64,000 nt of DNA from G963702155 sp963702155 (GCA_963702155.1 OY969717.1:868001-932000), one strand, 5' to 3'; counted from the first letter of the stretch, positions 28,354-38,544 are shown. Numbers and translations are program-made. Notes: generated by a model from the letters alone, not told the origin.

Positions 28354-29802
28354 CTAAGACAATCCGGCATAGAAAACAGCCGCTGCCTTTTGCGCCGGTA
28401 CTGTAACGATGCTGGTCTTGAATATGAAGCCAACAACAAAAAGGGCGCCCACGAATAAAACTATCCGACTGACAAATCCAAAAGAGCCGTCGTATCTGTC
28501 TCCAGCCTCTTCAAAAAACATAACTTTAATGATTTTCAAATAATAAAACGCCGCCACAACTGATGTTAAAACACCATAAATTGCCAGAATGTAAAACCCG
28601 CTATCCATCGCCGTATTAAAAACAAAGAGCTTGCCAAAAAATCCAGCTAATGGCGGTATACCCGCCATCGAAAACATAAATAACGCCATCATATACGCGC
28701 GTACCGGATGCGTGTGCGACAAACCGGATAGATCTTCGATATTGTCATATCCCTTTGACCCGCGCCGAAGAGAAAGAACAATTGTAAAAACCCCCGCACT
28801 CATAAAAACGTAAATGACAAGATACGTAATCAAAGCGCTTAGACCTGCGCCAGTCCCGACAATAAGACCGATCAAGGCATACCCCATATGCCCGATAGAT
28901 GAATACGCGAGCAGGCGTTTTATATTGGTTTGTGCAATCGCCGCAAACGCACCGACAGTCATAGACAAAACAGAAACAAGATAGAGCACCTGCATCCACT
29001 CATCATAAAATGGCGCAAATGGGCCCAAAACAAACCGGATCAGCAAGCCAAACGCCGCGATCTTCGGCACAATAGCAAAAAGCGCAGTCACACAGCTGGG
29101 CGCGCCTTGATATACATCAGGTGTCCACATATGAAATGGCGCGAGCGAGAGTTTAAATGCAAGCCCCGCCAATACAAAAACCATACCAATAACCGCGCCT
29201 ATAGAAACAGTTTGCGCAATTGATAAACTTGAGGAGATCGCCACATAATCAAGCGACGCCGTGTAACCATAAATAAGGGAAATCCCAAATAAAATCATTC
29301 CGGATGATAATGCGCCGAGAATAAAATACTTTATCCCTGCCTCTGCCGATTTAAAAGATGACCGATAAAATGACGCCAAAATGTAAAGACACAAAGATTG
29401 CAGCTCAAGCCCCATATAAAATGTTAGTAAATTATTGGCCGATACCATTATCATCATGCCTACACCGGCAAGAATAACCAGAACAGGATACTCAAACCGT
29501 GCTATACCCTCTGCGCGAAGATAATGAATAGAAAGTGCCGTCGTTATAATAAGCCCGATCAAAACAATAATTTTCATGACTCCGGCAAAGGAATCAAAGA
29601 TAAACATCCCGTTCAAAACAATCGTTTTTTCAGAACCCAAACCAATAATGAGAATAATGGCAATAAAAAATCCGATAATCGCCGCCCATGATATAATCGG
29701 CATCGAAGAGTTACCGCGTCCAACACCGACAATCAAAAGGCCCATCGCAATTAAAGATAAGAATATTTCCGGAAATAACGGTACAAGATTAAAACCAATC
29801 AT
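28354..29802 (-). CDS. nuoN: NuoN, complex I subunit N
   Basis: An antiporter-like proton-pumping membrane subunit of NADH:quinone oxidoreductase, 482 residues with about 14 helices. LGLELQSLCLYILASFYR and LAYSSIGHMGYALIGL are typical, as is FMFSMAGIPPLAGFFGKLF. Its ATG overlaps the nuoM stop by 4 bases. It is the last gene of the nuoJ-N block and leads into birA. Confidence 0.95.
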   Translation of the reverse strand: MIGFNLVPLFPEIFLSLIAMGLLIVGVGRGNSSMPIISWAAIIGFFIAIILIIGLGSEKTIVLNGMFIFDSFAGVMKIIVLIGLIITTALSIHYLRAEGIARFEYPVLVILAGVGMMIMVSANNLLTFYMGLELQSLCLYILASFYRSSFKSAEAGIKYFILGALSSGMILFGISLIYGYTASLDYVAISSSLSIAQTVSIGAVIGMVFVLAGLAFKLSLAPFHMWTPDVYQGAPSCVTALFAIVPKIAAFGLLIRFVLGPFAPFYDEWMQVLYLVSVLSMTVGAFAAIAQTNIKRLLAYSSIGHMGYALIGLIVGTGAGLSALITYLVIYVFMSAGVFTIVLSLRRGSKGYDNIEDLSGLSHTHPVRAYMMALFMFSMAGIPPLAGFFGKLFVFNTAMDSGFYILAIYGVLTSVVAAFYYLKIIKVMFFEEAGDRYDGSFGFVSRIVLFVGALFVVGFIFKTSIVTVPAQKAAAVFYAGLS

Positions 29803-31403
29803 GGGGCGACCGCCTCTGCTTCGTTAGTTACTGGATCTACCGCATTATTCTCACCGCCATCTGTATCGTCCGCTATATTCAATTCTAGAATCTCTGTGTC
29901 ATCCACGTGATCAGCACTAAGCATAATTTTCTCATTATACGTATTTAAAAGGCGTTCAACCGATGGCGTAGTACGGTCTAAAATAAAATTTGGAAAAACG
30001 CCCAGATACAAAACCGGCACTGCCAGAACTATAAGTAAAAAAAGCTCCCGTTTGGTCAAGTCGGGCATGGAAAGTGCATCTTCATTTTCTCGCGCTCCAA
30101 AAATAACGCTACGGTAAAGTCTCAACATATAGGCCGCGCCAAATATGATACCCGTCGTCGCTAAAACCGCTATAACTGTATTCACTTGGAAAGACCCTAG
30201 AAGAGTTAAAAACTCGCCGACAAACCCGCTCGTTCCCGGTAAACCGACCGACCCTAGCATAAAAATCATAAAAACAGTGGCGTAGCGCGGCATATTTTGA
30301 ACAATACCGCCATATCGGCTCATTTCACGCGTATGCAAACGGTCATATACAACCCCGACGCATAAGAACAATGCGCCTGATATTAATCCATGACTAAGCA
30401 TTTGAAATACCGCGCCTTGTATGCCTTGCAGTGTAGCAGTAAACAATCCCAAAGTTACAAATCCCATATGCGCCACTGATGAATACGCGATCAGTTTTTT
30501 CATATCATTTTGCACTAGCGCGATCAGCGATGTGATGATAATAGCCGCCACACTTAAACCCATAATTATAGGCGTAAAATATGCACTGGCATCGGGAAAC
30601 ATTGGAATTGAAAAACGAAGAAATCCATACCCCCCCATTTTAAGCAGTACACCGGCCAAAATGACCGAACCTGCCGTCGGTGCCTCAACATGCGCATCAG
30701 GGAGCCATGTATGCACCGGCCACATTGGCATTTTAACAGCAAAGCTAGCAAAAAAAGAAAGGAAAAGCCAAAATTGAACCGATGGATCAAACGCATATGC
30801 GGTTAGTATTTCAATATCACTTGTCCCGGCGGTATTAAACATATAAAGCACAGCCAAAAGCATTAAAACCGAACCGGCAAGTGTGTATAAAAAGAATTTA
30901 TAAGCCGCATAAACACGGCGCTTTCCACCCCAAATGCCAATAATAAGAAACATTGGAATTAAAACGGCCTCAAAAAATACATAAAATAATATACTGTCCA
31001 ATGCCGTGAATGTTCCAATCATAAACGTCTCAAGCACCAAAAATGCAACCATATATTCACGAACACGAACCGTAATAGCCTTCCACGCCGACAAAATACA
31101 AATCGGTGTTAAAAGAGCGGATAATAAAACAAAGAACATAGATATGCCATCCACACCCAGTTTATATTGCATTCCCAATAGCCCCAGCGATCCACTATCT
31201 TCAACAAATTGAAAATCCGCCGACCCACCATCGAATTGTAAAAACATGTAAATCGCAAACGCTAACGTAAATAATGAAACATATAACGCCACATAGCGCG
31301 CGTTTTGGTCGATGACTGCACGTTCTCCGCGAATCATTAATATAAAGACTGCGCCCAAGAGTGGTAAAAAAGTCATTACTGATAAAAGCGGAAATTCAAT
31401 CAT
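29799..31403 (-). CDS. nuoM: NuoM, complex I subunit M
   Basis: An antiporter-like membrane subunit of complex I, 534 residues. It carries LTPICILSAWKAI, the long membrane-core segment MPMWPVHTWLPDAHVEAPT with the conserved His/Asp/Glu, and LIAYSSVAHMGFVTLGL. The last 45 residues are an acidic polar tail (many Asp and Glu) beyond the usual end. It overlaps nuoL and nuoN by 4 bases each. Confidence 0.95.
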   Translation of the reverse strand: MIEFPLLSVMTFLPLLGAVFILMIRGERAVIDQNARYVALYVSLFTLAFAIYMFLQFDGGSADFQFVEDSGSLGLLGMQYKLGVDGISMFFVLLSALLTPICILSAWKAITVRVREYMVAFLVLETFMIGTFTALDSILFYVFFEAVLIPMFLIIGIWGGKRRVYAAYKFFLYTLAGSVLMLLAVLYMFNTAGTSDIEILTAYAFDPSVQFWLFLSFFASFAVKMPMWPVHTWLPDAHVEAPTAGSVILAGVLLKMGGYGFLRFSIPMFPDASAYFTPIIMGLSVAAIIITSLIALVQNDMKKLIAYSSVAHMGFVTLGLFTATLQGIQGAVFQMLSHGLISGALFLCVGVVYDRLHTREMSRYGGIVQNMPRYATVFMIFMLGSVGLPGTSGFVGEFLTLLGSFQVNTVIAVLATTGIIFGAAYMLRLYRSVIFGARENEDALSMPDLTKRELFLLIVLAVPVLYLGVFPNFILDRTTPSVERLLNTYNEKIMLSADHVDDTEILELNIADDTDGGENNAVDPVTNEAEAVAP

Positions 31404-33516
31404 GATTTGCCCTGCCCCACATTTAAAAACATAAGACTATCGACCATGTAAGCACTTATAATATCTGACTTAAAAATAAACCATGATAAAATTGCAATAA
31501 CGGCGATCATCATAACAAACGCATATTGATACACAAATCCCGTTTGAAAACGGCTTAAAAGCGTAGCCACGCCAGAGGATATTTTGGCAGATCCATCCGG
31601 CCCTGCAGGATCGACCACTTTGCGATCGACAAGTGTGAAAAGCCGTCCCGCAAGTCTTGCATTTTTTACAAATAGAGCACCATAGAGCTTATCAAAATAC
31701 CATTTATTAAAAAATAAAGTGTGTAAAGGTTTAAATACCCTTTTAAACACAAGCGCAAGAAGAGGGAAAAACATATAGAAAATATAGGCAAAGCCAATAC
31801 CCAAAACACCTGCAACCAAAGGTATCTTCTTGACCCAATATGGAACGTCATGCGCCGCTTCAACAGTATCATTTTCTGGTAAAACTTTAATCGCATCATG
31901 CCAGAAGTAATCAGAACTCCAAACTATATGGTCATTTCCATTTAAATCTTTATCATAAGCCAATGACTCATCACCATGGGTCACGGACGTTTCATGATGA
32001 TCATCTTGTGAGATATAGTCTACCGCATGCACTTCATCACCATAATGACCGCCACCTACAAATCCGCCGTAAAGCGTATATCCCGCAAAAATAGCGCCTA
32101 CCGCCAATACAATCAGAGGCACTAACATTACGGCAGGGGATTCATGCACATGATCCATAACCTCTTTAGAAGCACGTGGTTTGCCGTGGAAAGTCATTAT
32201 TAGCAAACGCCAAGTATAAAAGGCCGTCATAAATGCCGCCAAAATACCCATCCAGTATGCAAAATAACCTACGGTCGAGTTATCCGCCCATGCCGCTTCT
32301 AAAACAATATCTTTGGAAAAATATCCGGCCAAAGGCGGAATACCGGCAAGTGCCAAGGCGCCGATCCACATTAAAACATATGTAAATGGTATTTTCTTCC
32401 AAATTCCGCCCATATTTCGCATATCTTGCTCATTGCTAAGCGCGTGGATAACAGACCCCGCGCCTAAAAATAATAACGCTTTAAAGAAAGCATGGGTCGT
32501 CAAATGAAACATCGCCGCGCTATATGCCGATACACCAAGCGCAAAAAACATATACCCAAGCTGGCTCATCGTAGAATAAGCAATGACGCGCTTGATATCA
32601 AACTGTACCAGTCCAATTGTAGCCGCAACCACGGCCGTAACCGCACCAAAAACTGTTACAACAAGCAGTGCATCCGGCGCATACTCAAAAACAGGCGAGA
32701 ATCGTGCAATCAAAAATACGCCGGCCGTCACCATAGTCGCCGCATGAATAAGCGCAGAAACAGGTGTTGGTCCCTCCATCGCATCGGGAAGCCACGTATG
32801 AAGGCCAAGCTGGGCCGATTTACCAATTGCGCCCATAAATAAAAGCAAACAAATTACCGTTAGTGCGTGCCATTGCTGCCCTAAAAATGTAATAGACGTA
32901 TCGCGATACATCTCCGCATTATCAAATATAGTTGTAAAATCAACACTTTGGAAAACCAAAAATACTCCCATAATGCCTAGTGCCAACCCCAAATCTCCAA
33001 CACGATTTACCACAAACGCTTTCTGTGCAGCGGCATTCGCGCTTTTCTTTTGATTCCAGAACCCAATAAGAAGATAAGAGGCCAGACCAACCCCTTCCCA
33101 ACCAAAGAAAAGCTGAACCAGGTTATCAGCCGTGACCAGCATTAGCATCGCAAAAGTAAAAAGACTTAAATACGACATAAACCGCCCTTTGGCGTCATCG
33201 TGGCTCATATAACCAACCGAATAAACATGCACACATGCAGAAACAATAGTAATGACGCACATCATTACAACGGATAAAGATCAAGCCGAAGCGCCCATGT
33301 AACGGAAAAATCACCAACACTCATCCATTGCGCTAGCGTAAGTGTATAAGGCTGCGCATATAAAATAACGCTGGAAAAAAGCGCCATCGAACAAATCGCA
33401 GAAACAATAATGCACGTGCAAGTTATAAACTGAACCGCACGATCACCAAACGTTTTACCAAGCAAACCAGTGAGAACAAATGCAAATAAAGGCAAAAATA
33501 CAGCAAGTAACTCCAT
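31400..33516 (-). CDS. nuoL: NuoL, complex I subunit L, one frameshift
   Basis: The distal proton-pumping subunit of complex I with the long lateral helix, 705 residues when repaired. The N-terminal 80 residues end at WALRLDLYP near 33275, where the frame breaks. It resumes with VVMMCVITIVSACVHVYSVG. Adding one T to the TTT run at about 33279 restores LRLDLLSVVMMC. GWEGVGLASYLLIGFW, TWLPDAMEGPTPVSALIHAATMV and YSTMSQLGYMFFALG are all present. A charged loop rich in His and Asp (about 480-540 of the repaired protein) precedes the C-terminal helices. Confidence 0.93.
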
Positions 33517-33528
33517 AAAACGACGCCC

Positions 33529-33846
33529 CTACCCTTTCATGTCTGATATATCTTCAACATTAATCGTGCCTTTAGTACGGAAAAAAACAATAAGTATGGC
33601 AAGACCAATCGCGACTTCTGCTGCTGCTACGGTTAAAATAAACATCGTAAAAACCTGTCCGGCCAAATCATCCAAAAAAACAGAAAAAGCAACAAAATTT
33701 ATATTCACAGCCAATAACATAAGCTCAATAGACATCAAAATAACAATCACATTTTTACGATTTAAAAACATGCCAAACACGCCCATAGTAAACAAAGTAC
33801 CGGCAAGAATAAGATAATGTTGCAGTCCAATTTCTAACACTGTCAC
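33529..33846 (-). CDS. nuoK: NuoK, complex I subunit K
   Basis: A 105-residue complex I membrane subunit with three helices. It has YLILAGTLFTMGVFGMFLNRKN, the conserved Glu in SIELMLLAVN, and TVAAAEVAIGLAI with the second buried Glu. Start and stop share a base with nuoJ (33846), so the genes are coupled. Confidence 0.96.
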   Translation of the reverse strand: MTVLEIGLQHYLILAGTLFTMGVFGMFLNRKNVIVILMSIELMLLAVNINFVAFSVFLDDLAGQVFTMFILTVAAAEVAIGLAILIVFFRTKGTINVEDISDMKG

Positions 33847-34460
33847 TATGCTCCTGAACCTGTTGTCACTTTTTGAATTTCCATCGCGTCCGAAGGTGTG
33901 CGTGCATGCTGCAAGGATATATCCTGACGCCGTACCCCAGGACGAACCCTCAGTGTCAGCACGATAGAACCGATCATCGCCACAAACAAAATTAAACCCG
34001 CAAGTTGAAATGCAAGCACATAGTTGACATATAGAATTTGCCCAAGAGCTTCGGTATTTGTGAAATCTATATATTTTGCATTTGGCACTGCGCGATTGAG
34101 CGCATAATCATCAGCAAATTGCCAACTCGTATAAACCATAACAAATTCAGCTAACAAAATAGCGGCAACAAAAAGCCCCACACTTGCATAGCGTGTCGCT
34201 CCGGTTCGAAGATCTTTAAAGTTAATATCAAGCATCATAACAACAAATAAGAACAGCACAGCAACCGCGCCAACATACACAATAACAAGAATAAACGCGA
34301 TAAACTCAGCGCCAAGAAGGACAAATAAACCCGACGCATTAAAAAACGACAAGATCAAAAATAAAACTGAATGCACAGGATTCCTAGCGGTAATAACCAT
34401 TAAACCGCTCAATAAAAGAATGCCCGCAAAAAGGTAAAAGGCGAAGGCCTCAATCATCAT
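33846..34460 (-). CDS. nuoJ: NuoJ, complex I subunit J
   Basis: A 204-residue complex I membrane subunit with five helices. VITARNPVHSVLFLILSFFN and FILVIVYVGAVAVLFLFVVM are family signatures. The last 40 residues are a polar tail. It is the first gene of the third nuo block; the 241 bases upstream, shared with a divergent gene, must contain its promoter. No consensus promoter was clear there. Confidence 0.95.
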   Translation of the reverse strand: MMIEAFAFYLFAGILLLSGLMVITARNPVHSVLFLILSFFNASGLFVLLGAEFIAFILVIVYVGAVAVLFLFVVMMLDINFKDLRTGATRYASVGLFVAAILLAEFVMVYTSWQFADDYALNRAVPNAKYIDFTNTEALGQILYVNYVLAFQLAGLILFVAMIGSIVLTLRVRPGVRRQDISLQHARTPSDAMEIQKVTTGSGA

Positions 34461-34701
34461 AAGTACATCTCAAGATTTGATAAAAGCGCGTTGGATTAAA
34501 ACCCGAATTTGCTTTTTAATGATCTTTTTCTAATCCTTTCCGCAACCAATCGCAAGACCTAACCTCAAAAAATACGCGTGTTATACCCCGCATAATAAAG
34601 CTCTAATGAAACCATTCATTTTATTTCTTGCTTTATGGAATAAAAAATAGCTATAAATAACCATAATTTCCCAAAATGAGAATTTTAGAGAGTGTAATAT
34701 A

Positions 34702-35652
34702 ATGTTCAAAGGTATAAAAAGCAGCTTCAATTCAAAGATTGCCGTTCCATTTGCATTGGCCGGATCAATGCTAGCCACAAGTCTTCAGGCGCAGGAGCAA
34801 GATACAACTAAAACACCCAACACCGATACAGAGTTAAAAATAGATAGCACGCAAATAAATACGCTCCAAAAGCAGCTAGATATTCTAAAAGCGCAGATGG
34901 ACAGCATGCGATTACAAAATAATATACAAGAAAATATCTTAAAAGATACCGTTCCGGCTTTAGAGCAGCAACCGCTTAACAGTTTTAATAGTAAAGAAAC
35001 ATTGAAAGACAAAGAAAGTACAGAAAATCCTGATATAAATGTAAAAAAAGCTGAGCGACAATTAGCCCGTAAGCAAAAACGAGACGAAAAAAAACAAGCA
35101 CGCAAAAATAAACCCCTTCCCCCAAATGTAAGATTCTACGACCGTGCATACGCTGGAATTGGCGCAGGTGCCGGTGCATTATTTGACAGCAATGACACAA
35201 CAAGTATTAGGGAATTACAACTTAATTTCACGCCAAGATTTAATTTTATAAAAAACAATAGAGCGCTTTTAGGTTTAAAACCGACAACTTTTTATTCTCG
35301 TAAACGATCTATTCATGACGGAACGCTCGTCAATCATCAACTTGCTGGCGGCCTTGAGTTATCTGCACGTTTTGCTGGTATAGCACGCCCTTATATTACG
35401 GGTTATACTGCAGGGAATCTTAATCAAAATGATTTCGACATTGAAAATATTGATGAAACACTAAAAAAAGTTAAATCTAATTTTGGAGCCATTGTCGGAG
35501 TAAGATTATACACAAAAAGAGGTGCAACATTTGATGCCAATGCTGATATTGGTCGACTGAGAGAGCTTACAAATCAAAATAATCAACAAGGATTAGAAGA
35601 ATTTGGTCGCACTATTCTTGGAGGCATGTTTCGAATTCCACTGGGACGATAA
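34702..35652 (+). CDS. Predicted outer membrane protein with N-terminal coiled coil
   Basis: A 316-residue protein I do not recognise. Residues 1-30 are a signal peptide (cut after LQA). A Thr/Asn-rich stretch and a coiled coil (about 48-75, QKQLDILKAQMDSMRLQN) follow. A very basic linker (about 114-138, LARKQKRDEKKQARKNK) comes next, then about 175 residues of alternating hydrophobic strands and turns (from VRFYDRAYAGIGAGAG) like a small beta barrel. The basic linker could bind peptidoglycan or LPS phosphates (inference). It is plus-strand in the middle of the nuo genes, and its codon use looks more AT-rich than its neighbours. A strong hairpin follows it. Confidence 0.65.
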   Translation: MFKGIKSSFNSKIAVPFALAGSMLATSLQAQEQDTTKTPNTDTELKIDSTQINTLQKQLDILKAQMDSMRLQNNIQENILKDTVPALEQQPLNSFNSKETLKDKESTENPDINVKKAERQLARKQKRDEKKQARKNKPLPPNVRFYDRAYAGIGAGAGALFDSNDTTSIRELQLNFTPRFNFIKNNRALLGLKPTTFYSRKRSIHDGTLVNHQLAGGLELSARFAGIARPYITGYTAGNLNQNDFDIENIDETLKKVKSNFGAIVGVRLYTKRGATFDANADIGRLRELTNQNNQQGLEEFGRTILGGMFRIPLGR

Positions 35653-35685
35653 TTTGATATTGATTTTTTTTAATATTAGTTCATT

Positions 35686-35727
35686 ATAACAGAGGCTTAA
35701 ATGTTTAAGCTTCTGTTATTTATTTCA
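35686..35727 (+). terminator. Long intrinsic terminator hairpin
   Basis: ATAACAGA pairs with TCTGTTAT and, inside it, GCTTAAA with TTTAAGC around a two-base loop, giving a near-continuous 16-bp stem with one G-T pair. T-rich sequence follows. It lies 34 bases after the coiled-coil outer membrane protein gene and just before the pagL-like gene, so the two are likely separate transcripts or separated by partial read-through. Confidence 0.7.
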
Positions 35728-35744
35728 AAACAAGGAATTCTATT

Positions 35745-36263
35745 GTGAGACTAACGATCAAAGCGGCGCTGCTTTCTGCCGCCTCTATTTTATTGTTCAC
35801 AACAATTAATTCTGCAATAGCCAACTCTGATCAACTATCTGGCAACGATTACCTGAGTTTGGCAATTGGGTATTACGACATTATGGATAACGATGGCGCG
35901 GCTGATCTTCGCATAGAGTATCGTCCTAATTCACCCATATTTATAGATCAGATCAAACCGTGGATAGGGGCAGAAATAACAACCGGCAAATCCATTTGGG
36001 CAGGCGGCGGATTATTATTGGATTTACAACTAACCGAGAATGTTTACTTCACACCCAGCATTGGCGCAGGTCTTTACACAAGTGGCAGCAGCGATCTGGA
36101 TCTAGACGGAGCAATCCAGTTCAGATCACAATTGGAAATCTCATATCAGTTCGAAAATAAAAACCGTTTTGGCATGGCATTTTCACATCTATCAAATGCA
36201 AGTTTAAATGATAGCAACCCTGGCACAGAAGTTCTAAGCCTCTACTGGCACATGCCATTTTAA
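35745..36263 (+). CDS. pagL: PagL-like lipid A 3-O-deacylase (acyloxyacyl hydrolase)
   Basis: PagL removes the 3-O-linked acyl chain from lipid A in the outer membrane. This 172-residue protein has a signal peptide (1-26) and about eight amphipathic strands, and ends in Phe. FSHLSNASLNDSNPGTEVLSLYW puts His148, Ser150 and Glu162 in place. The spacing (H, +2 S, +12 E) equals the known His126-Ser128-Glu140 triad of Pseudomonas PagL. The start is GTG at 35745 with AAGGA 8-12 bases upstream. It is a plus-strand gene within the nuo cluster and has its own terminator. Confidence 0.8.
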   Translation: MRLTIKAALLSAASILLFTTINSAIANSDQLSGNDYLSLAIGYYDIMDNDGAADLRIEYRPNSPIFIDQIKPWIGAEITTGKSIWAGGGLLLDLQLTENVYFTPSIGAGLYTSGSSDLDLDGAIQFRSQLEISYQFENKNRFGMAFSHLSNASLNDSNPGTEVLSLYWHMPF

Positions 36264-36277
36264 AATACGCTAAAAAT

Positions 36278-36304
36278 AAAAGCGGCACATAAAGCCGCTT
36301 TTTA
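36278..36304 (+). terminator. Terminator after the pagL-like gene
   Basis: AAAGCGGC pairs with GCCGCTTT around a 7-base loop and is followed by T residues. It begins about 15 bases after the stop codon. It could also act on minus-strand transcripts ending after nuoI (36388). Confidence 0.8.
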
Positions 36305-36387
36305 GATACAGATTTGGTGTTTATAAAATATTTATCTCACATCAAAACAACAAAGTCAAGGAATATTTTCCTAAATAATTTTGATAT

Positions 36388-36870
36388 TTATCGGTACGGG
36401 GCATCGGCCGTCAAATTCATCGCAATCTGTGCTTCCCACCGGTCACCATTCTCCAAAAGTTTATCTTTGTTATAATAAAGCTCTTCGCGTGTTTCGGTCG
36501 AAAACTCAAAATTTGGACCCTCGACAATTGCATCAACAGGGCACGCTTCTTCACATAAACCGCAATAAATACACTTGGTCATGTCAATATCGTAACGAGT
36601 TGTACGGCGAGACCCATCTTCGCGCGGCTCGGCCTCAATCGTAATCGCCTGCGCGGGGCAGATTGCCTCACATAATTTACAAGCAATGCAGCGCTCTTCT
36701 CCATTCGGATACCGGCGAAGCGCATGTTCTCCGCGAAAACGGGGACTGATCGGCCCCTTCTCATACGGATAATTAATCGTCACCCGGGGCCGAAAGAAAA
36801 TATACTTGAACGTCAAGGCAAACCCCTTAACGATTTCAGTTAATAAAAATGAATTAACAAGACTGCTCAT
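36388..36870 (-). CDS. nuoI: NuoI, complex I subunit I (2x 4Fe-4S)
   Basis: A 160-residue iron-sulfur subunit of complex I. Two ferredoxin motifs bind N6a and N6b: Cys 61, 64, 67, 71 (CIACKLCEAICP) and Cys 100, 103, 106, 110 (CIYCGLCEEACP). The protein is intact and is the last gene of the second nuo block. Confidence 0.97.
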   Translation of the reverse strand: MSSLVNSFLLTEIVKGFALTFKYIFFRPRVTINYPYEKGPISPRFRGEHALRRYPNGEERCIACKLCEAICPAQAITIEAEPREDGSRRTTRYDIDMTKCIYCGLCEEACPVDAIVEGPNFEFSTETREELYYNKDKLLENGDRWEAQIAMNLTADAPYR

Positions 36871-36885
36871 AAAAAGCTCTCTTTT

Positions 36886-37119
36886 CTAATTTAAAAACAT
36901 AAGAACGATAAGAATAACAAAACAGATAAAAATGAGCGGAAAAACAAGTTTTGCTATTTTATTGGCATTATCTTGAAGTGTCTCTGCTTTATCTTGTATT
37001 GCTTCTGCGCGATCATAATGTTTTTTTACAAACTCATACTGTTCTTTTTGAAGCGCAACCGATTCTGCCTGCCGCACATTCATTTCTTCTAGTAATACAA
37101 TTATACGATCTTCGCTCAT
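36886..37119 (-). CDS. Small coiled-coil membrane protein between nuoH and nuoI
   Basis: A 77-residue protein I do not recognise. Residues 1-52 are polar and predicted coiled coil (QAESVALQKEQYEFVKKHYD, then heptads of Ala, Lys, Asp). Residues 54-77 form one membrane helix ending at the C-terminus. It overlaps the nuoH stop by 4 bases and ends 15 bases before nuoI, so it is co-translated with complex I genes. An accessory subunit or assembly factor is possible but unproven. Confidence 0.6.
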   Translation of the reverse strand: MSEDRIIVLLEEMNVRQAESVALQKEQYEFVKKHYDRAEAIQDKAETLQDNANKIAKLVFPLIFICFVILIVLMFLN

Positions 37120-38123
37120 GGTAACGCATCAAATGTGATAAGCAAACCAGCCGTTAACACGACATACAAAAGCGTTAACGGTAAAAACACTTTCCAGCCC
37201 AAACGCATAAGCTGATCATAGCGGAAGCGCGGCAATGTCGCACGACTCCAGATAAAAACAAACAAGACAAGAAATGTCTTGAGCGCAAACCATATTATAC
37301 CCGGCACAACCGCCAAAGCCTCAATGCCGAAAGGCGGCAACCAACCACCTAAAAACAGGATAACCGCCATAGCGCTCATCAAAATCATATTGGCATATTC
37401 TCCAAGAAAAAACAGCGCAAACGCCATAGCCGAGTATTCAACCATAAATCCGCCCGTAATTTCTGATTCACCTTCTGGTAAATCGAACGGCGCGCGATTG
37501 GTTTCCGCTAAAATAGAAATGAGAAATACGATGAACATGGGGAAAAGCCAGATTTGAAGCCAAACAGGCCGCGGTGCTAATACAATCTCCTGCAAATTAA
37601 GCGAACCGGTACAGAGCAAAACACAAACGATAATCAGCCCCATTGAAACTTCATAAGAAACCATTTGCGATGCGGAACGCAAACCACCCAGAAATGCATA
37701 TTTAGAATTAGACGCCCAGCCAGCCATAATCACGCCGTAAACCCCCATAGACGTCACAGCAAATAAATAAAGTAAACCGACATTAATATTGGCCAAAACC
37801 CAGCCCTTATCAACTGGAATAACCGCCCATGCCATAAGCGCAAGTGCAAAAAGTAAGATCGGTGCTAAAAGAAATACAAAACGGCTAGATTGAGAGGGGA
37901 TAATCGTTTCTTTTGAAAAAAGTTTAAGCCCGTCCGCAATCGGTTGTAGCAACCCAAAAGGCCCAACCGTCATCGGCCCTTGCCGGCGCTGCATCGCGCT
38001 CATGGCTTTACGCTCATAATAGGTCAAATACGCAACCGATAAAAGCACCCCGCCAACAATCGTCACCATGTGCAAAAGTGTCCACAAAATCCACTCACCG
38101 TGCAATGCAAAGAATTCGATCAT
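37116..38123 (-). CDS. nuoH: NuoH, complex I subunit H
   Basis: The 335-residue quinone-site membrane subunit of complex I. It has YLTYYERKAMSAMQRRQGP, GPFGLLQPIADGLKLFSKE and ETNRAPFDLPEGESEITGG, which line the quinone channel. Eight helices are evident. It abuts the MazG-like gene upstream without a gap. Confidence 0.97.
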   Translation of the reverse strand: MIEFFALHGEWILWTLLHMVTIVGGVLLSVAYLTYYERKAMSAMQRRQGPMTVGPFGLLQPIADGLKLFSKETIIPSQSSRFVFLLAPILLFALALMAWAVIPVDKGWVLANINVGLLYLFAVTSMGVYGVIMAGWASNSKYAFLGGLRSASQMVSYEVSMGLIIVCVLLCTGSLNLQEIVLAPRPVWLQIWLFPMFIVFLISILAETNRAPFDLPEGESEITGGFMVEYSAMAFALFFLGEYANMILMSAMAVILFLGGWLPPFGIEALAVVPGIIWFALKTFLVLFVFIWSRATLPRFRYDQLMRLGWKVFLPLTLLYVVLTAGLLITFDALP

Positions 38124-38540
38124 CTATGCCGCATCCTTTTCCTGCGCCGGATCACGCTTGATAAACTGCGCTAAATTCGGCTTAAAATAATCCGGTCCTT
38201 TTAAAATCTTGCCGTCACTTTCACGGACAACAGGCAATCCATTCGTGCCCAACTTACTCATATTGGAGCGATGCACCTCGTTAAAGGCCGCATCTTTAAC
38301 ATCATGCAACCCAAGTGACAAAAATGCCCCGTCCAGAACATATTGCAAATCTATTAACGCATCGAGCGTTTCCAATGCATCTCCATTATGCAGTGCCTCT
38401 TTCAATTCATCCAGCTCCTCAGCCAAAAGATTAATCCGTAAGGCGTTTGTCCGCTCATCCTCAATATTTGGCAAAGCTTCAACGGGAAGCCCATATGTTT
38501 CATGAAACTCGCGCACCTGATCCAACGTAGTTTTGCTCAT
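38124..38540 (-). CDS. MazG-like NTP pyrophosphohydrolase
   Basis: A 138-residue all-alpha NTP pyrophosphatase. The metal-binding motif is LLAEELDELKEAL (E42 and E45) and ALETLDALIDLQYV (E57, D60, D64), fitting EXXE(12-28)EXXD. The C-terminal block AFNEVHRSNMSKLGTNG and GKILKGPDYFKPN marks the subfamily related to phosphoribosyl-ATP pyrophosphohydrolases. It probably hydrolyses a nucleotide or a related pyrophosphate; the substrate cannot be told. It lies between nuoG (4-base gap) and nuoH (0 gap), an unusual place. Confidence 0.8.
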   Translation of the reverse strand: MSKTTLDQVREFHETYGLPVEALPNIEDERTNALRINLLAEELDELKEALHNGDALETLDALIDLQYVLDGAFLSLGLHDVKDAAFNEVHRSNMSKLGTNGLPVVRESDGKILKGPDYFKPNLAQFIKRDPAQEKDAA

Positions 38541-38544
38541 ACCT

